Shown: piece after piece, positions 17,266-28,585 of the stretch
Numbering within the stretch: position 1 is the stretch's first letter
Layout: each line of letters begins with the position of its first letter
NCBI RefSeq assembly: GCF_015221995.1
Contig: NZ_JADFFM010000002.1
Location: forward strand, 186,001 to 250,000
Length of the DNA: 64,000 nucleotides
Reading direction: 5' to 3'
DNA from: Mucilaginibacter boryungensis
GTDB taxonomy: Bacteria > Bacteroidota > Bacteroidia > Sphingobacteriales > Sphingobacteriaceae
Translations under genes and position numbers: made by a program
Notes under the pieces: generated by a model
Told to the model about the DNA's origin: nothing
Database searches by the model: none
Seen by the model: only the letters and a program-made list of their open reading frames with translations

Positions 17266-17308
17266 AATGGCAAATATAGCAAATGTGCGCATGTGTAAGT
17301 ATGCAATG
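17266..17308. repeat. Degenerate 8-bp word array upstream of prfB
   Basis: Read on the prfB strand, this shows TTGCATAC, TTACACAT, GCGCACAT and TTGCTATA on an 8-base step, close to the NYGCAYAT words seen at 11971, 30302 and 38601. It ends at the prfB ATG. It is weaker than the others, with several changed bases. Confidence 0.5.
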
Positions 17309-17332
17309 TTGGCAACGCTTTTCAAAAACAAA

Positions 17333-17420
17333 TCCGGGCGTTGCCTTCGGCCGGGCTATCCTCTTATACTGCACCAGGCCTTAGCCACAGGTCGGTATCC
17401 GCTCCTATCCCTAACGCAAC
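17333..17420. repeat. REP-like GC-rich intergenic element
   Basis: This stretch is clearly richer in G+C than its flanks. It contains CCGGGCGTTGCC ... GGCCGGGCTATCC near one end and GGTATCCGCTCC ... CTAACGCAAC near the other, with the related words GGCTATCC and GGTATCC about 35 bp apart. I recall similar sequences as common intergenic repeats in Bacteroidota, but there is only this one copy in the window. Confidence 0.4.
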
Positions 17421-17446
17421 TAACAACAACTCATACAGCGTAGCAA

Positions 17447-17486
17447 ATAACAAAAACAAAAAAGCCCCGCGGTAAACCGCAGGGCT
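17447..17486 (-). terminator. Rho-independent terminator
   Basis: AGCCCTGCGG and CCGCGGGGCT on the minus strand form a stem with one mismatch and a TTTA loop, followed by a T-rich run (TTTTTTGTTTTTG). It lies 26 bases after the stop of the 145-aa gene. Confidence 0.85.
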
Positions 17487-17512
17487 GTATATAAGTTGTT
17501 TAATCTAAAGGA

Positions 17513-17950
17513 CTAAGCTACCATCATACTGTTTACCAGCATGCTTAGGTCGGCGCGGTTACCATTAAGGTTCGATAACATATTGCCCAGGGCAAATTCT
17601 GCTTCCTCTCCGCTTTTTGATTGCGATATCAATTGTTGCAATACCCCAGGTATCAGCATTTCGGCTGTGTTGTGTGCAGCTTCGGGTTCAATACCGTAAA
17701 AATTGTTCAGCTTATTAGCAAAGCGGTTAACCACACTTGCTATTAATGCTGTGCTGTAAATACCCGAATACTTAAAAAATCGGACCAGATCATTTAATTT
17801 TCCGCTCTCCATCTGGCTTTTTAAAACCTCGATGATGGAGCTGGAAGCTTCAATGATCACCGCGTCACGATCCTTAGCAGCAATTACCGGATTGTTAATA
17901 ACAGCCGTCCCGGCGTTATTTTTTACAAGCAAAAACAGTTTTTCAAACAT
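17513..17950 (-). CDS. Conserved helical protein of unknown function
   Basis: 145 aa, predicted all-helical, with no signal peptide or membrane helix. A Ser/Asn-rich C-terminus (GNMLSNLNGNRADLSMLVNS) follows a region, IPGVLQQLISQSKSGEEAEF, that is reminiscent of DUF937/YidB-like proteins, but I am not confident of that. It is a single-gene unit with its own terminator at 17447-17486. Confidence 0.65.
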   Translation of the reverse strand: MFEKLFLLVKNNAGTAVINNPVIAAKDRDAVIIEASSSIIEVLKSQMESGKLNDLVRFFKYSGIYSTALIASVVNRFANKLNNFYGIEPEAAHNTAEMLIPGVLQQLISQSKSGEEAEFALGNMLSNLNGNRADLSMLVNSMMVA

Positions 17951-19919
<1,969 letters not shown>

Positions 19920-19950
19920 GATAGATTCAAGAATCGACATAATAAAAGAA

Positions 19951-19977
19951 ACAGGATGGACTTAAACCCCATCCTGT
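19951..19977. terminator. Shared hairpin terminator of pgi and the acetyltransferase
   Basis: ACAGGATGG (19951-19959) and CCATCCTGT (19969-19977) are exact inverted repeats, followed on the plus strand by CTCTTTATA. The loop contains the TAA stop codon of the converging acetyltransferase gene (19962-19964), so one hairpin probably serves both genes. Confidence 0.7.
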
Positions 19978-20651
19978 CTCTTTATAATATAAAATTGTAG
20001 TTCCCGTCTAATCTCAAACCCGACTTTCTTGTAAACTTCAACTGCGCGGTCATTATCAGTGCGGACATGCAACATAGGAATATTTCCCTCTTGCATTATT
20101 CTATTGATATGAAAATTCAATAATTGCTGCGCATAGCCTTTCCCCAAATGATCGGGGTGGGTACAAACCGCACTGATCTCCGCATAGGGTAGCGGGTTCA
20201 TGCGCTGACCGGTCATGGCTACCAGGTTATCATTATCAAAAATGCCATAATAATGGCCAAAGTCTATAGTGCGCTCGGCGAACGGCCCGGGATTTGTTAG
20301 CTTGGTTAAAGCCATCATTTGCGGGATATGTTCTTCGGTTAAAGGAACAAGACTGATATTTTTCTGTAGTGGCTTAACGTCGCCGTTATAAACCATTTGA
20401 TAGCATTTGATATGGTTTAAAATCTGCCATGCCGCAGGTATTTCCCGTTCAACAGGCGATATAAAACCAGCCGGGCCGTTGTGGGGAAGCAATTCCAATA
20501 ACTCGCTGAAATTGGCGTCAGAATTATCCCGCAGGCCCACAAAAGGAGAAACCGACTTATCGAAAAACTTCACATCAAGGCTACCAAAAGCCAGGGATTG
20601 GTTACCTGATAACAATGCGTTCCATGCGGGATTATCTAATACATTAGCCAT
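19962..20651 (-). CDS. GNAT-family N-acetyltransferase
   Basis: 229 aa. The C-terminal 90 residues are a GNAT fold: AEISAVCTHPDHLGKGYAQQ carries the acetyl-CoA pyrophosphate loop (H-x-G-K-G-Y-A), then LLNFHINRIMQEG, then NDRAVEVYKKVGFEIRRE, the usual final motif. The N-terminal half resembles an additional degenerate GNAT-like domain of the FR47 group. The acceptor is unknown. It has no evident operon partner, and its 3' end is folded into the pgi terminator. Confidence 0.82.
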   Translation of the reverse strand: MANVLDNPAWNALLSGNQSLAFGSLDVKFFDKSVSPFVGLRDNSDANFSELLELLPHNGPAGFISPVEREIPAAWQILNHIKCYQMVYNGDVKPLQKNISLVPLTEEHIPQMMALTKLTNPGPFAERTIDFGHYYGIFDNDNLVAMTGQRMNPLPYAEISAVCTHPDHLGKGYAQQLLNFHINRIMQEGNIPMLHVRTDNDRAVEVYKKVGFEIRRELQFYIIKRQDGV

Positions 20652-20750
20652 GCGGCAAACCTATAAAACCCGGCTGATATTTTAACATTAGCCATGTTAT
20701 CAGCTTGTCATTTTAGTTTTGACCGAAAAGAAATTTCGTTTAGCCGGAAA

Positions 20751-21170
20751 TTATTTAATAACCACCGTATCAATAATGGCCGATTTGTCTGAATTATCGG
20801 CACGGTAGAATTTGAGGTAGTAGGTACCTGCGCTATCTGCTTTGAACTTATAGGAAACTGTGTTTGACCCTTTAACAGTAGCCAATGTGTCTGTTACGTT
20901 GGTTAAAGCAAACAGGCGAATAATTTTGGTGGTAGCGATAGTAGAATCCTTCAAATGGTCAAACTTCAGCGTGCCATCTGCATTTTGCCACACTACACTA
21001 AAGGTCAGTGTTTTATTTACTTTACCGCTGGTGGGGCCATTAACACCGGCGATAGCACTTTGCACTATTTTACTTTCTTCCTTCTTTTCCACCGAATCGT
21101 CCTTCTTGCAGCCTGCAGCTATAAAAAGCATGGTGAAAATGTAGGCAGTATATAATACAAGTTTTTTCAT
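20751..21170 (-). CDS. Small lipoprotein, unknown function
   Basis: 139 aa. It has a lipoprotein signal peptide (MKKLVLYTAYIFTMLFIAAGC), with Cys21 in a good lipobox (FIAAGC), followed by a charged stretch KKDDSVEKKEES. The rest is a beta-rich domain (SGKVNKTLTFSVVW ... GTYYLKFYRADNS) resembling an Ig-like fold. I do not know a named family. Confidence 0.72.
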   Translation of the reverse strand: MKKLVLYTAYIFTMLFIAAGCKKDDSVEKKEESKIVQSAIAGVNGPTSGKVNKTLTFSVVWQNADGTLKFDHLKDSTIATTKIIRLFALTNVTDTLATVKGSNTVSYKFKADSAGTYYLKFYRADNSDKSAIIDTVVIK

Positions 21171-21388
21171 TATAAAATCGCCCTGCGGAAAATATCGTCC
21201 GGTGCTATTTCAGATGGTTAAATATACTGGTATTTATATAAGTATACGTTAATAAATGTTAAATAGTTTGTTTTAATTATATGTATCTTAAAAATAACGT
21301 TATCAAGGACTAATCCCGCTTATCTACCTATCCGCACATGAAGGGTAACCCGGTGTGTGTTAATTATCCTTTGCCCGGTATTAAATAG

Positions 21389-22159
21389 TTAAACGTTAAA
21401 AGTCCAGCCGTTTAAAACGGGGATGGCATGATGCGCGGTCATATCAAACTGTACCGGCACTATCGAGACGTAGTGATGATCAAGCGCCCAGGAGTCGGTG
21501 TCCTCGCCATGGTCGTTCAACTGGTATACCCCGGTTAACCAAAAATACGGACGTTTATATGGGTCAACACGCTCATCAAATTCTTCGGCCCATTTGGCAT
21601 TAGCCTGGCGGCATATCTTTATGCCTTTTATATGGGCAGTATTGGGGAAGTTTACATTCAGCAGTGTATTTACCGGCAGGCCATTTTGCAACACCTGTGC
21701 GGCTATCTCTTTTACAAATTTAAGGCAATGACTAAAATCGGCCTGCAAGGTATAATCATCTAAAGAGTAACCAATGGATGGGATGCTTTCAATAGCGCCT
21801 TCTACCGCTGCCGACATTGTCCCGGAATACAATACGTTTATCCCGTTGTTTAAGCCATGGTTGATCCCCGATACACACAAGTCGGGCTTTTTACCTTTGA
21901 ATACACGGGTAACGGCCAGTTTAACACAATCAACCGGTGTACCCGAGCAACGGTACATTTCCACACCATCATAAATATCTACCTGGTCTAAACGCAAGGG
22001 TTTGCCAATAGTAATGGCATGCCCCATGCCCGATTGCGGGCTATCGGGTGCAACTACCACCACCCTGCCCAGTTCTTTCATTACATCAATTAAAGCTTTT
22101 ATGCCGGGTGCGGTAATGCCGTCGTCGTTTACTACAAGTATGGTGGGCTGGTTTTTCAT
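21389..22159 (-). CDS. surE: 5'/3'-nucleotidase SurE
   Basis: 256 aa. The SurE N-terminus ILVVNDDGITAPGI carries the metal-binding Asp pair. APDSPQSGMGHAITIG and SGTPVDCVKLA supply further active-site residues, and SGINHGLNNGINVLYSGTMSAAVEGA is the family's metal/phosphate loop. It dephosphorylates nucleoside monophosphates. A box TAATTTCG lies four bases upstream of the ATG, near the -7 consensus with one change. Confidence 0.95.
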   Translation of the reverse strand: MKNQPTILVVNDDGITAPGIKALIDVMKELGRVVVVAPDSPQSGMGHAITIGKPLRLDQVDIYDGVEMYRCSGTPVDCVKLAVTRVFKGKKPDLCVSGINHGLNNGINVLYSGTMSAAVEGAIESIPSIGYSLDDYTLQADFSHCLKFVKEIAAQVLQNGLPVNTLLNVNFPNTAHIKGIKICRQANAKWAEEFDERVDPYKRPYFWLTGVYQLNDHGEDTDSWALDHHYVSIVPVQFDMTAHHAIPVLNGWTFNV

Positions 22160-22204
22160 GGGGCGAAATTAGGTAATATCCGCAACAAGCTTCCTATCAC
22201 CAAA

Positions 22205-23185
22205 TCAAAAATAACACTTAGGCCTATACTGCCTTTTATCACTGCTGTCTGAACCGAATGAGAAGCCGATAGATAACTCGTGCGTCCCGTAGCTATAGGT
22301 GCCTATGGATGTCAGCGAGTAATCGAAAGCGTAACCTACCCTAAACCTGTCGGTTGCAAAAAACTCGGCCATGCCGGTAATAGAGTTTGATTTTTGCAGG
22401 TCGCTTTGCAAATAAGGTTTAGCATAAAGCGGTATAGCGGTGCGGAAAGTACTGCCTATCCATATTTTTTCACCCAGTAAAAAAAAGGCGTTTACATCCA
22501 GACTGGTTGGCCCGGCGGCATCATCTTTAATTAATATGGATGGTTTAAATTTGGTTCCACCATTCATTTCAAACAAAGCCCCGGCGGTAAAATAATAGTG
22601 TGGCTTAGGTATGGGTACCAATAAAGATTTATCCGTACGCATATGCTGGGCAATTAAGTTATCGGCCGAGAAACCTACAAACAGGTCATCATTAGTATAC
22701 ATTACACCAAGGCGGGCATCGGGCAATATCTCGCTTTGATAAACTGCCGGTACCGTATTATCATTTAAATTAGCGGCATGCAACTTTGTCCCATCGATAC
22801 CCGATTGTACAAAACCCGCGCCTATGCCAAACGAGAGATGGCTATTTTCGTTCTCGCCTACCTGTAAACGATAGGCATAGTTAGCATACCCCGCCAGCGA
22901 ACTTTGCGCCCCTATCCTATCCTGTGCTATCAGCACACCTAAACCCACTTTATTATCGTTAACGGCACCATCTGCCGATACAGAAAAGCTTTGCGGCGCG
23001 CCTTCCAAACCGGTCCATTGCGCACGGTAAAAACTTTGCAGGTAAAGGTCCTGCTTATACCCTGCATAAGCGGGGTTAATAAATAACCCATTAAACACAT
23101 ACTGACTGTATTGTGTATCCTGTTGTGCCCTGGCCACACCGGCTATCAGGCAAAATAATATCCATAAAAACCTTTTCATCCTCAT
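22205..23185 (-). CDS. PorP/SprF-family type IX secretion membrane protein
   Basis: 326 aa with a signal peptide (MKRFLWILFCLIAGVARAQ). It starts the mature protein in the family style, QDTQYSQYVFNGLFINPAYAGYKQ, and continues as outer-membrane beta strands ending in SIGFSFGSDS. PorP/SprF-like proteins sit in the outer membrane, are usually encoded next to a large CHU_C adhesin, and help deliver or anchor it through the T9SS. Here the CHU_C gene is directly upstream with a 68-bp gap, which fits. Confidence 0.9.
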   Translation of the reverse strand: MRMKRFLWILFCLIAGVARAQQDTQYSQYVFNGLFINPAYAGYKQDLYLQSFYRAQWTGLEGAPQSFSVSADGAVNDNKVGLGVLIAQDRIGAQSSLAGYANYAYRLQVGENENSHLSFGIGAGFVQSGIDGTKLHAANLNDNTVPAVYQSEILPDARLGVMYTNDDLFVGFSADNLIAQHMRTDKSLLVPIPKPHYYFTAGALFEMNGGTKFKPSILIKDDAAGPTSLDVNAFFLLGEKIWIGSTFRTAIPLYAKPYLQSDLQKSNSITGMAEFFATDRFRVGYAFDYSLTSIGTYSYGTHELSIGFSFGSDSSDKRQYRPKCYF

Positions 23186-23253
23186 AAATCTATCTTAATG
23201 TTTCTATTTCATATTTGTGTCTGCATCCTCTTAGTTAAGCATGCAGGGATTTT

Positions 23254-24234
23254 TTACTCTTCCGAATTTCTTGATCGTAACAGCGTTATATAACCTTTAT
23301 AGGTGGCAGAAAAACCAGTGGCATCCTTTACCTGTATCACATAAAAATAAGTCCCCTCGTTAAGGCCCTCGCCTGTCCAGTCATTCAGGTAGCCTTTCTT
23401 GTGATAGATGCTGTTGCCCCAGCGGTTAAAAATATCAATAACGTTATCGGGATAATTAGCCAAGCCGGCAATTTCAAACGTATCATTTACACCATCACCG
23501 TTAGGTGTAAACACATTGGGTATATTTAATCCCTGGATATCTTTAATACTGGTGGATGCGTTGTTGGACGGATCGCTGTCGGCCTCAATTGATGTTACCG
23601 TGGCGGTGTTCCGTATAGCGCCGTTACCTGATGATTTAACCAGCAACTGCATTTCTTCGGTACTGCCACCTTTCATATTACCAATTTTCCAGATCACCGT
23701 GTGGCTATCGGCGTCATATAGTCCGGTACCAACCGTGGCATTTTTTATACCCACGTAGAACATCCCCTGGGGCAGCACATCTTTCATTGTAACATCGGTA
23801 GCGCCGTTTGCACCCTTATTAACTACAGTAATAGTGTAGCCATAAACTTCGCCTGAAGTAACAGGCTTGCTGTCAGCAACTTTGTTCACGGCTATATCAA
23901 CTACAGCAGGAATAGACGTATTCACTACGATCACCTTCATCTCGTCCGACATATCCGTTGAGCATCCTGCCTTGCTGTAGGCCATTACGGTGTACACACC
24001 ACCTTTGTTAACCGTCAATTCGCTTTTTACAGCGCCGGGTATAGCTACTTTTTGGTTGAACCATTGGTAGGCTGCCGCATTAGCTACCCCGGCGTGCAAG
24101 GTTATCTGGTGGCCTTCCTGAATCACAATTACATTACCATCTGTATAATCAGTTTTTATTTTATTATGGGCAAAGCTATCCACTGCCCAAAACATGAGTA
24201 TACTTATAACAGCTATATAACTGATGAAACGCAA
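23254..24234 (-). CDS. T9SS-exported protein with Ig-like, DUF11 and CHU_C domains
   Basis: 326 aa. A signal peptide (to about residue 22) is followed by an Ig-like domain (about 30-100). A DUF11 repeat ([20 protein letters not shown] ... [17 protein letters not shown]) spans about 115-230. The C-terminal gliding-motility domain (CHU_C, T9SS type B sorting) is [19 protein letters not shown] ... [12 protein letters not shown] ... [11 protein letters not shown]. It is small for a CHU_C adhesin, which often exceed 1000 residues. It is last in a three-gene surface-protein series before the PorP/SprF gene. Confidence 0.88.
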   Translation of the reverse strand: MRFISYIAVISILMFWAVDSFAHNKIKTDYTDGNVIVIQEGHQITLHAGVANAAAYQWFNQKVAIPGAVKSELTVNKGGVYTVMAYSKAGCSTDMSDEMKVIVVNTSIPAVVDIAVNKVADSKPVTSGEVYGYTITVVNKGANGATDVTMKDVLPQGMFYVGIKNATVGTGLYDADSHTVIWKIGNMKGGSTEEMQLLVKSSGNGAIRNTATVTSIEADSDPSNNASTSIKDIQGLNIPNVFTPNGDGVNDTFEIAGLANYPDNVIDIFNRWGNSIYHKKGYLNDWTGEGLNEGTYFYVIQVKDATGFSATYKGYITLLRSRNSEE

Positions 24235-24252
24235 AGCCTGTATTACTATAAA

Positions 24253-24951
24253 TTACGGACCTGCAACAATTACCGGCTTAACCGGCATTGGCACTACAGT
24301 AATAGTTTGCGATGCCGTTTGCGTACATCCGTTATCAAGCACATAACTTACTTTAACACCAAAATTTACACTGCCCGAATTTGCTTCGGTAACCAAATAA
24401 GTATTGGTAGTAGCACCACTTATATCGGTACCGTTACGCTGCCATTGGTAGGTATAAACAAGGTTAGGATTTGGGTTAGTTACACTGGCTGTTAAAGTTG
24501 TAGTTGATTGCCCTTTTTCGCAAACCGAGGTTACGTTACCCGTAGGGACTATATTGACATTTAACTGTGGTAATACATATACCTTGTAAGGGTCTGAAAT
24601 ATCGGACGAACAATCATTAGTATTAATAATTACCAATTGATAGATATAGTAACCGGCGCCATCTGATGCTTCGGTATAAGAATTATCTGTAGCGGTACCG
24701 TCTTTAACCAAAGTTTTGTTACCATTGGCATCAAGTTTATACCACTCGTATTTTTTGTAGCTCGATCCCGGATCTGTAGGGCCCTTCAGGCTGATAGGCG
24801 CGCCATAGCATACTACCTGTCCAACACTCGAGGCGCTAACAGGCGGGGCGCTGGTAGCGTCGCTTGGGCCAGAAGTGGCCGCCTTCGCAAATACGGTTAA
24901 CCCCATTAAGCATAGTAATAAGATTAATTTTTTTGTAAGTAATAGTTTCAT
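24253..24951 (-). CDS. Secreted protein with two Ig/PKD-like domains, no sorting domain
   Basis: 232 aa. A signal peptide (MKLLLTKKLILLLCLMGL ... FAKA) is followed by two Ig-like repeats (about 45-125 and 130-222), each with the V-C-x-G/K...Y-x-W pattern of CHU_C adhesin repeats. The chain stops at PMPVKPVIVAGP, which in related adhesins is the linker that opens the next Ig repeat. No CHU_C or type A sorting domain is present. It is 18 bp upstream of the CHU_C gene and probably in its operon. Confidence 0.72.
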   Translation of the reverse strand: MKLLLTKKLILLLCLMGLTVFAKAATSGPSDATSAPPVSASSVGQVVCYGAPISLKGPTDPGSSYKKYEWYKLDANGNKTLVKDGTATDNSYTEASDGAGYYIYQLVIINTNDCSSDISDPYKVYVLPQLNVNIVPTGNVTSVCEKGQSTTTLTASVTNPNPNLVYTYQWQRNGTDISGATTNTYLVTEANSGSVNFGVKVSYVLDNGCTQTASQTITVVPMPVKPVIVAGP

Positions 24952-24975
24952 GTGTGTGTGTTCTGTTAAGTGTGT

Positions 24976-25893
24976 TTAGTTATTCGTTATAGATGGTTTA
25001 TCAGGATTGGGTGTTAAGGTTACATTGAAAATTTTGCGGCAAACCGGCGCAAATACAATATCATCAAGGGCAAAATCATTACCGCTGGCAATGGTGTTCT
25101 GGTTAACTATACCAATAGCCGCTGTTGTGCTGCTGCCCGATGTCCACTGTACGGTAAAGTTTTGCCAGGCACCTGTTGTAGTGGTTAACTGTATTACCCC
25201 CAGTTGCGACCCATTGATTGAAAAGGTAAGTTTAGCCGGATTTGACGGATGCGCCGATGCTGCCCAGATTGAAAATATGTAGCTGGTATTGGGCTCAACC
25301 GTAATACTTTGTCCCCATACTTTAGCATTAGCCGTTGGCGATCCGTTGAGCACCATCATTTTGCCTGTGCCAGTAGTGTGATCGGGAAAATCCGAAAAAT
25401 TGGTATGCGTAATTTTAGGACTGGTAGTAACTGTATAATAACCTTCCGCGCTTAATGCACCATAGGCCCCTGTTGAACCTGTTGGAGAGATATAAGTATA
25501 AGCACTGGTAAACCCCGTGTTACCGCTGGTGAAATCGCCATTGGTAACCGTATTACGGCTCATATCAATAAACTGCCAATAATACTGGCCCGATTCGGTA
25601 ACCGTGATAGCAGATGAGGTTGAACCGTTGCTCCAGGTGTAGTTGGGAATATCCGCATCAGTATGCAGCGTTACACTACTGCCGCATTGCGTTATAGTAG
25701 TATCTGCAGATATATGGCAAATTTGGGGTGCCTGGGCCGCCGGAGCGCTTTTATACGAAGTTTCAGGCGAATTGCCAGCATGGTTGCCCTTTGTTATAAT
25801 GGTCCTGGCCAAGAGTAGCGAAACTGCTACCATGGTAATTAAAACTACCCGGTAATATGTAAGCGAAACTTGTTTGGTATAAATCCCCTGCAT
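24976..25893 (-). CDS. Surface protein with Ig-like and carbohydrate-binding-like domains, no sorting domain
   Basis: 305 aa. The N-terminus has a hydrophobic helix (VVLITMVAVSLLLARTI, residues 17-33), longer-armed than a usual signal peptide. An Ig-like domain follows (about 60-115), then a jelly-roll-like domain (NGDFTSGNTGFTSAYTYISP ... NDFALDDIVFAPVCR, about 118-290) resembling CBM4/9-type modules. It ends at PNPDKPSITNN, again the opening of a would-be Ig repeat. It is the first gene of the cluster. The function is probably adhesion (inference). Confidence 0.68.
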   Translation of the reverse strand: MQGIYTKQVSLTYYRVVLITMVAVSLLLARTIITKGNHAGNSPETSYKSAPAAQAPQICHISADTTITQCGSSVTLHTDADIPNYTWSNGSTSSAITVTESGQYYWQFIDMSRNTVTNGDFTSGNTGFTSAYTYISPTGSTGAYGALSAEGYYTVTTSPKITHTNFSDFPDHTTGTGKMMVLNGSPTANAKVWGQSITVEPNTSYIFSIWAASAHPSNPAKLTFSINGSQLGVIQLTTTTGAWQNFTVQWTSGSSTTAAIGIVNQNTIASGNDFALDDIVFAPVCRKIFNVTLTPNPDKPSITNN

Positions 25894-26205
25894 AGTAAAT
25901 CCGACACTGTATTGTTTACCTAATTATACGATCCGGGATTTTGTACGTAAAAGCTTATACAGGGTTATCAAATTCTTGGGAGTACCAATAAAACTGCGGG
26001 AGATATTTAATAAAAACCTGCTGCAATATTACTTTCGGTTATAACGATAGTAAATTTTCATAGCATGGTTATAAAGAAAGCCGCACATTGGCGGCTTTTG
26101 TCATAATTTATCCACATTTTGTTAATGTGTTAATTTATAGTGATATCCGAAGATATTTATTTCAGATATCATATTTGACCGGGAAGAATTTAGAGAGGAG
26201 CTTTA
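25894..26205. other. 312-bp intergenic region between divergent operons
   Basis: It holds the terminator hairpin at 26077-26098 and a short inverted repeat CACATT..AATGTG at 26113-26129. The half nearest 25893 should contain the promoter of the surface-protein cluster, but I see no clear TAnnTTTG box. No coding ORF was found. Confidence 0.45.
26077..26098 (-). terminator. Terminator of csbD-like gene
   Basis: AAAGCCGC and GCGGCTTT are exact inverted repeats around a 6-base loop, followed on the minus strand by CTTTAT. It lies about 108 bases beyond the csbD-like stop. No plus-strand gene ends near it. Confidence 0.65.
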
Positions 26206-26391
26206 TTATAAACTATTGATCCATTTTACCAGCTCATCACGGCCTTTGCCGGTTTTTTGTTGCAGCTTACCTAACAGTTCATCGTCCTGGCCTTCTTCGT
26301 GCGCCAGGTCGTCCTCGGTCAGGTCGCCATAAGCTTGCTTAATCTTACCCTTTATCTCGTTCCATTTGCCTTTAATCTCTAACTTATCCAT
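26206..26391 (-). CDS. CsbD-family stress protein
   Basis: 61 aa from ATG 26391. The open frame continues upstream to 26637, but that part is low-quality and overlaps the acs gene, so the short form is chosen. The sequence [20 protein letters not shown] is the CsbD (PF05532) signature. The C-terminal half ([20 protein letters not shown]) is typical. CsbD proteins are small, hydrophilic and stress-induced; their molecular role is unknown. Confidence 0.88.
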   Translation of the reverse strand: MDKLEIKGKWNEIKGKIKQAYGDLTEDDLAHEEGQDDELLGKLQQKTGKGRDELVKWINSL

Positions 26392-26483
26392 GTTGCTTTT
26401 ATTTAGATGTGTTAGAAAAACAGCCTGAGGTGGATTTAGTTTGGGAATAATCAGGATTAAAGCATCAGGTTGGCTATAAACGA

Positions 26484-26517
26484 AAACGACATTTCGCCAA
26501 ATGGTGAAATGTCGTTT
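26484..26517. terminator. Hairpin downstream of acs
   Basis: The arms 26484-26498 and 26503-26517 (AAACGACATTTCGCC against GGTGAAATGTCGTTT) are 15 bases each, with a single imperfect pair and an AAAT loop. It lies 32 bases beyond the acs stop. The weak pair is a G-U wobble on the plus strand but A-C on the acs strand. Terminator use for acs is likely but not certain. Confidence 0.6.
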
Positions 26518-26548
26518 AGAAAAATATTGCTGCCAGCGATGGCAATCC

Positions 26549-28450
26549 CTACAACGCCCCCGCTTTGATCTCCTCCACCACGCCCGGATCCAACAAAGTG
26601 GATGTATCGCCCAGGTTGCTGGTATCGCCCTCGGCAATTTTGCGCAATATGCGGCGCATAATTTTACCCGAGCGGGTTTTTGGCAAGCCGCTTACAAACT
26701 GGATCTTATCGGGTTTGGCAATGGCGCCTATAATTCGGGCTACAGTCATCATGATATCTTTGCGTGCAAGTTCGGCATCGCCATGCTGATTCGGACTAAC
26801 CACAAAAGCATATACGCCCTGTCCTTTAATATCGTGTGGGTAACCAACCACTGCCGATTCCACTACGCTGCTGTGCATATTAATAGCGTTCTCTACCTCG
26901 GCCGTACCTATGCGGTGACCGGATACATTCAACACATCGTCCACACGGCCGGTAATGCGGTAATAGCCGTCTTCATCACGCAGGCAGCCATCGCCGGTAA
27001 AGTAATTGCCGGGATAGGTAGCAAAATACGTTTGGCGGCAACGTTCATGATCGCCATAAGTGGTACGCAGCATACCCGGCCATGGGAATTTTATACAAAG
27101 GTTACCGCTTACGCCGTTACCCTCAATCTCGTTACCTTTTTCGTCAACCAAAATAGGCTGTACGCCTGGCAGCGGGAAACTGGCATAGCCCGGCTTCAAT
27201 GGCGTAACGCCAGCAATCGGCGTTATCATATGTCCGCCATTCTCAGTCTGCCACCAGGTATCTGCTATGGGGCATTTGCCATGCCCTATTTTTTCATCAA
27301 ACCAATGCCAGGCCTCTTCATTAATAGGTTCACCTACCGATCCGAGTTTGGTTAGCGTACTTAAGTTTTTCCCTTTCAGCGGTTCATCCCCAAAACTCAT
27401 CAGCGAGCGGATGGCAGTTGGCGCGGTATATAATATATTTACTTTGTGTTTATCTACAATATCCCAAAAACGGCCTGCATCCGGCCAAGTAGGTACCCCT
27501 TCAAACATTAATGAAGTTGCCCCTTGCGATAAGGGCCCGTAAACAATATAGGAGTGACCGGTTATCCAGCCGATATCTGCGGTACAGAAAAATATCTCTC
27601 CGGGCTGATATTGGAAGGTGGTATCAAAGGTGTACCCGGCATAAACCATATACCCGCCGCAAGTATGCACCACCCCTTTAGGTTTACCCGTTGATCCCGA
27701 AGTGTACAGAATAAACAGCATATCCTCGGCTTCCATTTCTTCGGCTTCGCAAGTAACATTACCCTGCGTTTCTACCTTTTTTACTTCATCTTCCCACCAA
27801 ACATCGCGGCCTTTTATCATGGCCACCGGTGTGCGGGTGCGGGTTAATACAATTACCCTCTTAACCGATGGGCATTGCACCAGGGCATCGTCAATTACAC
27901 TTTTTAAAGGGATATCTTTAGCTCCACGAAAACCACCATCGGCAGTGATCACAATATTACATTCGGCATCCTGTATCCTATCAGCAATTGACTGGGCAGA
28001 GAACCCACCAAACACTACCGAGTGTATAGCGCCAATACGGGCACACGCCAGCAAAGCAATAGCCAGTTCGGGCACCATTGGCATATATATACAAATGCGG
28101 TCGCCTTTTTTGGCCCCGTTATTTTTCAGCACATTAGCAAACTGGCAAACTTTATCATGCAGTTGCTTATAAGTCAACACGCGGTGGTCTTCGGTCGGGT
28201 CATTCGGTTCCCATATAATGGCTGGTTTATCGCCCAGTTTTTCCAGGTTACGGTCGAGGCAGTTTTCGCTGATGTTCAGTTTTGCGCCATCGAACCAGCG
28301 AACCCTGGGTTCGGTAAAATTCCATTCCAGCACCTTATCCCACTTTTTGCGCCATTGGAATGTGTTGGCTACGCCTTCCCAAAATTGCTCGGGTTGCTCT
28401 ACACTTTGTTTATAAATTTGCTTGTAATCGTCGAATGAGGTAATTTTCAT
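26549..28450 (-). CDS. acs: Acetyl-CoA synthetase
   Basis: 633 aa AMP-forming acyl-CoA synthetase that converts acetate, ATP and CoA to acetyl-CoA. The N-terminal ACAS_N segment carries [17 protein letters not shown]. The AMP-binding P-loop is [28 protein letters not shown] is the Acs-specific motif with the Trp that restricts the pocket to acetate. Next come [20 protein letters not shown] and [12 protein letters not shown], and the regulatory Lys is in [18 protein letters not shown] single-gene unit. Confidence 0.95.
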   Translation of the reverse strand: MKITSFDDYKQIYKQSVEQPEQFWEGVANTFQWRKKWDKVLEWNFTEPRVRWFDGAKLNISENCLDRNLEKLGDKPAIIWEPNDPTEDHRVLTYKQLHDKVCQFANVLKNNGAKKGDRICIYMPMVPELAIALLACARIGAIHSVVFGGFSAQSIADRIQDAECNIVITADGGFRGAKDIPLKSVIDDALVQCPSVKRVIVLTRTRTPVAMIKGRDVWWEDEVKKVETQGNVTCEAEEMEAEDMLFILYTSGSTGKPKGVVHTCGGYMVYAGYTFDTTFQYQPGEIFFCTADIGWITGHSYIVYGPLSQGATSLMFEGVPTWPDAGRFWDIVDKHKVNILYTAPTAIRSLMSFGDEPLKGKNLSTLTKLGSVGEPINEEAWHWFDEKIGHGKCPIADTWWQTENGGHMITPIAGVTPLKPGYASFPLPGVQPILVDEKGNEIEGNGVSGNLCIKFPWPGMLRTTYGDHERCRQTYFATYPGNYFTGDGCLRDEDGYYRITGRVDDVLNVSGHRIGTAEVENAINMHSSVVESAVVGYPHDIKGQGVYAFVVSPNQHGDAELARKDIMMTVARIIGAIAKPDKIQFVSGLPKTRSGKIMRRILRKIAEGDTSNLGDTSTLLDPGVVEEIKAGAL

Positions 28451-28585
28451 AGCTTAGTATAAATGGTGGCGTAAATTAGTAATTATATGCGGTATCAATA
28501 ACAAAAAAACAATAAAAATTGAATATAAACAACAAAATGTGTACGTACCCGATATATCTTTTAAAAAGCCACACTTATTAACCAC

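Noticed and set aside
26392..26637. Longer CsbD frame starting at 26637
   Set aside because: The extra 82 residues overlap acs on the same strand and have an Arg/Trp/Cys-rich, non-protein-like composition; CsbD proteins are about 60 aa and start with [13 protein letters not shown] sequence.
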